A stretch of DNA of 64,000 nucleotides from JALXDT01 sp964634755. GTDB lineage: Bacteria; Acidobacteriota; Aminicenantia; JAMOAD01. The stretch is from assembly GCA_964634755.1 (NCBI GenBank), contig CAZWJH010000004.1, positions 1 through 64,000 of the forward strand, given 5' to 3'. Within the stretch, counting starts at the first letter, position 1. Every line of letters starts with the position of its first letter. Positions 59,930-64,000 of the stretch are shown here, one piece after another. A model generated the notes under the pieces. That model was given only the letters and a program-made list of their open reading frames with translations. It searched no databases and had not been told where the DNA came from. The position numbers and the translations under genes were made by a program.

Positions 59930-61963
59930 ATGAAGAAGTGCCCATCGTGCAGAAAAGAAGTGGATGATAATGCTCAAATATGTCCATACTGCGGGTATAG
60001 TTTTATAAGTGATGAGCCAACTTTTGTGAATTTCAGTGATATCTATTTCCCTGAACTCGATATTATAAAAGAGAAATTATCCAATAAATATAGAGTGATT
60101 GGACTAATAGGAAGAGGGGGGTTTTCGACTGTTTTAAAATTAAAGGATTTTGTGCTTGATAGAATTTGCGCTCTTAAAATACTTTCAAGAGAATTAATCC
60201 TTGATCCGGAAATGCTAGAAAGATTTAAAAGAGAGGCAAGACTTTATGCGAAACTCGACCATCCTAATATTGTTCAGGTGTATGATGTTGGGTTTTACAA
60301 AAATGTTGCTTACATAATAATGAAATACATTGATGGAATAACATTAAAGGATTTAATAAAGGAAAAAGCGCCTCTTAAGCTTGATGAGATATTAAGAATT
60401 TCAGAGGATATTGCTTCAGTGCTTGAATACATGCATTCTAAAGGAATTATTCATAGGGATATAAAACCTGCTAATATTATGATTCAAAAAACCGACGGGC
60501 GAGCAATTCTTACTGATTTTGGCTTGGCGAAGAATCTTGAAACTACAAAGTTCACAGCTACTGGAAAGATTATGGGTAGTCCACATTATCTTGCTCCCGA
60601 ACAGGCTAAAGGTGAAAAGGTAGACGAAAGGACCGATATTTATTCTCTTGGGATAACAATGTTTGAAATGGCAACAGGAAAATTGCCTTTTGAAGGAGAA
60701 ACAGCTGTACAGATTGTCTTAAAACATATAAGGGAAGATCTTCCCAAGCCCTCGGAGTTTAATAAGTCTATTAACCCTGCCCTTGAAAATATTATTTTAA
60801 AAGCTACAAGACGAGCGCCTGAAGAGAGATTTTCTTCTGTTAGAGAATTTAAAGAAGCATTAAAAAAAGTGAATGGAGAAGAAACTATTTACATCAAGGG
60901 GGAAGAGAAAAAAGGTAAAGGTTTTTTTAAATATTTTTTAATTTTTTTTGTTTTACTAGGACTTGTAGGGGTATTTTCTCATAAAATGGGTTATTTTGAA
61001 TCCTTTTTTAACAAAAAAGTTGAAAAAAGTAAAGTTAAGGAGCTGGAAAAAGGTCCTGTAAAATCTCTTGAGAAAGAAAATGAGAATATGAAAAGTGTAA
61101 AAAAAAGCAAAACACCTCCTAATATAACAAATCCTTCTGTAAAGATGACAGAGGGAAGATCTGAAAAAAATGAAACTTTAGAGTTAAATAAATTAAAAAC
61201 TACTAAACCAAAGGTTATAAATAATAAGAAAAAAACAGGTCCTATCGTAATTTCCAAACAAAATCTTTTTTTTGTTAAATTTTCCAGTAATGTTAAAACA
61301 AAACTCTATATAGACGACAGGTTCTATGGTGTAATTCCTCCTTCAAAAAACATAAAATTAAGAAAGGGTAAGCATAAGATTATGTATTTGAGAGAAACAC
61401 CTAAGGGTATTAAAAGCTTTGTTAAAGAAATAATAGTTGATGAAAAAACAAAAAATATTAATCAGCTTTTTAAGGTAAATGCAGTTGTAAAAAAGATAGT
61501 GGCTGTTCCCTGGGCAAAAGTTTATATAGATGGAAAACTCAAAGACATTACTCCGATTTTTAATATTAAGCTAAAAGAGGGATACCATACAATTCTCTTT
61601 AGACATCCGGAGTTTAAAGATTTGTCAAAAATAATTTATGTTGCGGGGGGGGAGTCAATAGATAAAGTTTTTGTGAATCTAAATCTGGAGTCCCGGAAAA
61701 TAGTAAAAAAGAAGGTGGAAAACAGGGTTGACAATTATAGAGTTAATTTAATTTATGTCTTTCCTTGGGGAGATGTTTATTTTGATGGCAAAAAACTTGG
61801 CACAAGCCCCATAAATCAGTTTAGCATAAAAGGGGGAGAACACATTATTAAAGTTAAACATCCAAAATATGGTGTTTTGGAAAAAACAATAAATGTAAAG
61901 GGAAACATTAGAAAGATTTCTATAAATCTTCAAACAAAGACAATGAAGATTGAGGAGGAGTAA
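59930..61963 (+). CDS. Transmembrane Ser/Thr protein kinase with zinc ribbon and PEGA repeats
   Basis: 677 residues. N-terminal zinc ribbon (CPSCRKEV...CPYCGY), Hanks-type kinase (about residues 55-315: GRGGFSTVL loop, ALKI Lys, HRDIKPANIM catalytic loop, DFGLA, APEQ, DIYSLG), a transmembrane helix near residue 335 (YFLIFFVLLGLVGVF), then a charged linker and three PEGA domains (LYIDDRFYGVIPPSKNIKLRKGKHKI, VYIDGKLKDITPIFNIKLKEGYHTI and VYFDGKKLGTSPINQFSIKGGEHII in pieces) outside the membrane. The kinase is cytoplasmic; the PEGA domains probably sense wall or surface polysaccharide. Confidence 0.92.
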   Translation: MKKCPSCRKEVDDNAQICPYCGYSFISDEPTFVNFSDIYFPELDIIKEKLSNKYRVIGLIGRGGFSTVLKLKDFVLDRICALKILSRELILDPEMLERFKREARLYAKLDHPNIVQVYDVGFYKNVAYIIMKYIDGITLKDLIKEKAPLKLDEILRISEDIASVLEYMHSKGIIHRDIKPANIMIQKTDGRAILTDFGLAKNLETTKFTATGKIMGSPHYLAPEQAKGEKVDERTDIYSLGITMFEMATGKLPFEGETAVQIVLKHIREDLPKPSEFNKSINPALENIILKATRRAPEERFSSVREFKEALKKVNGEETIYIKGEEKKGKGFFKYFLIFFVLLGLVGVFSHKMGYFESFFNKKVEKSKVKELEKGPVKSLEKENENMKSVKKSKTPPNITNPSVKMTEGRSEKNETLELNKLKTTKPKVINNKKKTGPIVISKQNLFFVKFSSNVKTKLYIDDRFYGVIPPSKNIKLRKGKHKIMYLRETPKGIKSFVKEIIVDEKTKNINQLFKVNAVVKKIVAVPWAKVYIDGKLKDITPIFNIKLKEGYHTILFRHPEFKDLSKIIYVAGGESIDKVFVNLNLESRKIVKKKVENRVDNYRVNLIYVFPWGDVYFDGKKLGTSPINQFSIKGGEHIIKVKHPKYGVLEKTINVKGNIRKISINLQTKTMKIEEE

Positions 61964-61965
61964 TT

Positions 61966-63951
61966 ATGAAAAAGAGTATCACTATATTAACTATAATTAT
62001 TTTTATTTTAAGTAGTTCTTTTTTATCATTCGCTCAGCAGGATTCTTCAGTGGAAAAGCTTTTGGAGGCGGGGAAAAAGGCTTATATTAATGGAGATTTT
62101 AAAGAGGCTATAAACAAGCTCACTCTTGCTATTACTATAATTAAAAATAAAAGAGATTTGATAGATGCATATCTTACTCTTTCCTTAACATATTTTACAA
62201 TTGGCGATAATAAAAAAGCTGAGGAAAACATAATTAAGATTCTGAAAATAAAGCCCTCCTTATCTTTGAACCCTGATGTTTATAGCCCAAAATTCATAAT
62301 GTTTGTTGAGGATATTAAAAACAAGAATATGTTAAATGTAAATATCAGGATTGACAACAAAGCAAAACTCTATGTGGACGAGCTTTATTATGGTGAAAAT
62401 ACCGATTTTATTATTAAGCTTTTAAAAGGAGAGCATATTATCAAAGCGGAGCAGAAAGGGTTTAAAGTTTTTGAAAAAAAGTTTTTTGTAAGAAGGGATA
62501 ACAGGAATTTTACTATTAACCTTGAGAAAGTAGTCCCAGTCCAAAAGACAGAAGAAAAGCCTCAGATAAAAAAAGAAACTCAGATGAAAGAAGGTGCAGT
62601 TTTGAGAGAAAAAAAAGAAAAGAAAAAAGGTGGTGGTTCCAAGATTGTTTATTATCTGGGTGGAATTCTTGTTGGAGGTGTTTTAGTTGCTGCTCTTCTT
62701 TCAAAAAAGGAAAGCGAGTCTTCTCAACCGACAATTTTGAAAATTACATCAGAGCCTTCTGGAGCTGATGTCTTTATTGATGGTAAAAGCACGGGTAAGT
62801 TGACTCCCTGTGAAATAGCAAATATTGCTCCTGGTACCCATGATATAAAAGTGGTAAAAGAATTTTACGGAGCATTAAAAAAAGAAGTAAATATAATAGA
62901 AGGTCAAACTACATCATTCTTTGCGAAGCTTTCTCCTTTTAAATATGAATTTGTAAAAAAGTGGGGAAGATACGGAACAGGAAACCTCGAATTTAACTAT
63001 CCGGTTTCGCTAACATTATTTGATAATGATAACAGGCTTCTTATTATGGATTCAGGAAATCATGTTGCTAAAGTTTATACTTCCAAAGGGGTTTTTGTGA
63101 GGAAGGTGCCCATTGGGAAAGAGCTTTTTACGCCGGTTGATGGGATAGTTTTGGATTCCAGAGAAACATTTATTGTTGATATAGGAGCTGACGGGTTTTT
63201 TAAGATTGATTCATCCGGTAATCTTACTATGTTTAAAGGAGGGGAAGGTACAGCAAATGGAAAGTTTAATGATCCTTTTGGAATAGCTCTTGGACCGGAT
63301 GGTAAGATTTTTATAGTGGATTCAAAAAATCATAGAGTTCAGGTATTTGATACGAGAGGTGGTTTTATTAAAAAGTGGGGCGAACAGGGAACGGGTAGCG
63401 GAGAATTTTCTTATCCTTTTTCCATTGCAATAAATAAAGATAAGAAATGGGTTTATATCACTGATATTGGAAGCCATAGAATTTCAGTGTTTGATCTTAA
63501 TGGTAATTTTAAATTTAAATGGGGAAGCAAGGGAAGTGGTGATACAAACTTTGATACTCCGACGGGAATAGCTGTGGACAAAAGGGGCTATGTATATGTT
63601 GTTGATTTAAATAATTTTAGAGTTGCAAAATTTACGGCTGATGGAAAATTTGTTGTTAATATTACAAAGGGACAGGGAACAGGAGATGGGAAATTAAACA
63701 AACCTTATGGAGTGGCTGTTGCCGAAGATGGTACTGTTTATGTGGCTGATACCGACAATCACAGAATTCAAGTTTTTAAGCTTACTGATGCGACAGTATC
63801 TCAGGGGAGAGCAACTATAAGTGTTTCAACAAATAGGGCATTTGGAACTAATTATTTAAAGAACTATAAAAGAAAAATTACTTTAAGAAATTTTAAAGGA
63901 ATTGGAAAAAGAAACACAGAAATGAAAAAAGGAAAAAGACATAGAAAATGA
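61966..63951 (+). CDS. TPR/PEGA/NHL beta-propeller membrane protein
   Basis: 661 residues. Signal peptide 1-24 (FIFILSSSFLSFAQQ), TPR region (residues 25-110, AYINGDFKEAINKL, YFTIGDNKKAEENI), PEGA domain 1 (residues 120-185, LYVDELYYGENTDF), a charged linker and a membrane segment near residue 228 (YYLGGILVGGVLVAALL), PEGA domain 2 (SEPSGADVFIDGKSTGKLTP) and about six NHL repeats (GTGNLEFNYPVSLTLF, VDSKNHRVQVFDTRGGFIKKWG, VADTDNHRIQVFK and others) forming a beta-propeller. A basic tail ends it. It starts 2 bases after the kinase with SD GAGGAG. Candidate substrate or partner of the kinase. Confidence 0.88.
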   Translation: MKKSITILTIIIFILSSSFLSFAQQDSSVEKLLEAGKKAYINGDFKEAINKLTLAITIIKNKRDLIDAYLTLSLTYFTIGDNKKAEENIIKILKIKPSLSLNPDVYSPKFIMFVEDIKNKNMLNVNIRIDNKAKLYVDELYYGENTDFIIKLLKGEHIIKAEQKGFKVFEKKFFVRRDNRNFTINLEKVVPVQKTEEKPQIKKETQMKEGAVLREKKEKKKGGGSKIVYYLGGILVGGVLVAALLSKKESESSQPTILKITSEPSGADVFIDGKSTGKLTPCEIANIAPGTHDIKVVKEFYGALKKEVNIIEGQTTSFFAKLSPFKYEFVKKWGRYGTGNLEFNYPVSLTLFDNDNRLLIMDSGNHVAKVYTSKGVFVRKVPIGKELFTPVDGIVLDSRETFIVDIGADGFFKIDSSGNLTMFKGGEGTANGKFNDPFGIALGPDGKIFIVDSKNHRVQVFDTRGGFIKKWGEQGTGSGEFSYPFSIAINKDKKWVYITDIGSHRISVFDLNGNFKFKWGSKGSGDTNFDTPTGIAVDKRGYVYVVDLNNFRVAKFTADGKFVVNITKGQGTGDGKLNKPYGVAVAEDGTVYVADTDNHRIQVFKLTDATVSQGRATISVSTNRAFGTNYLKNYKRKITLRNFKGIGKRNTEMKKGKRHRK

Positions 63952-64000
63952 AACTTTCCAGTATTCTTATAGGAATAGGGATTGTTCTAATTTTATTCGG
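63948..64000 (+). CDS. 5' end of an exported or membrane protein, cut by window edge
   Basis: ATG at 63948 overlaps the stop of the NHL gene (ATGA) and opens MKLSSILIGIGIVLILF without a stop to base 64000. The hydrophobic start looks like a signal peptide or membrane anchor. It is probably the third gene of the PEGA-kinase operon. Confidence 0.55.
   Translation, partial: MKLSSILIGIGIVLILF

Overview
The window is AT-rich DNA (clearly below 40% GC by eye) from a bacterial draft assembly; it contains one 100-N scaffold gap (24412-24511). The gene set points to a diderm anaerobe. LptFG, an HldD-type heptose epimerase, a TolC-like channel and lipoproteins imply an outer membrane. A tungsten-type aldehyde ferredoxin oxidoreductase (AOR), NAD-linked PyrK/PyrD and a Qmo/Hdr-like electron-transfer operon imply anaerobic redox metabolism. 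A PEGA-domain Ser/Thr kinase, an FHA/AAA+ regulator and NHL/PEGA proteins resemble deep-branching Gram-negative phyla such as Acidobacteriota-like lineages, but I cannot assign a phylum. I saw no rRNA, tRNA, CRISPR array, phage or insertion sequence.

Layout. 1-2000: glycosyltransferases (minus). 2074-3353: PHP phosphoesterase and HATPase pair. 3369-7104: pyrK-pyrD-lipoprotein-YjiH operon (minus). 7140-7460: a complex control region shared with the next operon. 7467-13243: dsrE-tusA-mvhD-qmoA-hdrA-wHTH-qmoC, the most unusual metabolic cluster here. 13512-15261: imidazolonepropionase and a Bcp peroxiredoxin. 15294-17996: an ABC exporter whose ATPase gene is broken. 18141-22164: W-cofactor island (AOR, MoaD-like, MoeB-like, radical-SAM maturase) behind a consensus promoter and a probable Moco/Tuco riboswitch. 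22174-24639: secreted M14 peptidase with the gap. 24727-31349: seven-gene TetR-controlled tripartite ABC efflux operon. 31492-33222: Ig-repeat surface protein with a nonsense codon. 33368-42048: PepD, then an mtnP-pfkB-lptFG-phosphatase-TPR operon. 42170-46598: glycan genes, including a multiply broken GT39 gene and an hldD with a nonsense codon. 46693-49757: mobA, and an ndk-STAS-RsbW-RsbU partner-switching operon. 49874-55228: nucleotide-sugar and glycan operon. 55510-57435: groESL. 57763-64000: FHA/AAA+ regulator, stand-alone Thr-tRNA editing domain, PEGA kinase and PEGA/NHL protein.

Two themes cross the window. First, many genes that start a transcription unit lack a Shine-Dalgarno (SD) site and have a -10 box ending only 5-6 bases before the ATG (1979, 2074, 7104, 17996, 46598, 51763, 57763, 59930). 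This predicts leaderless mRNAs, whereas operon-internal genes have good SD sites. Second, four genes carry reading-frame lesions: the ABC ATPase, the Ig-repeat protein, GT39 and hldD. Either these are real decay or strain variation, or they are assembly errors. Part of the molybdenum/tungsten cofactor chain (mobA, MoaD-like, MoeB-like, AOR, radical SAM, Moco/Tuco RNA) is present in two places in the window and probably works together.
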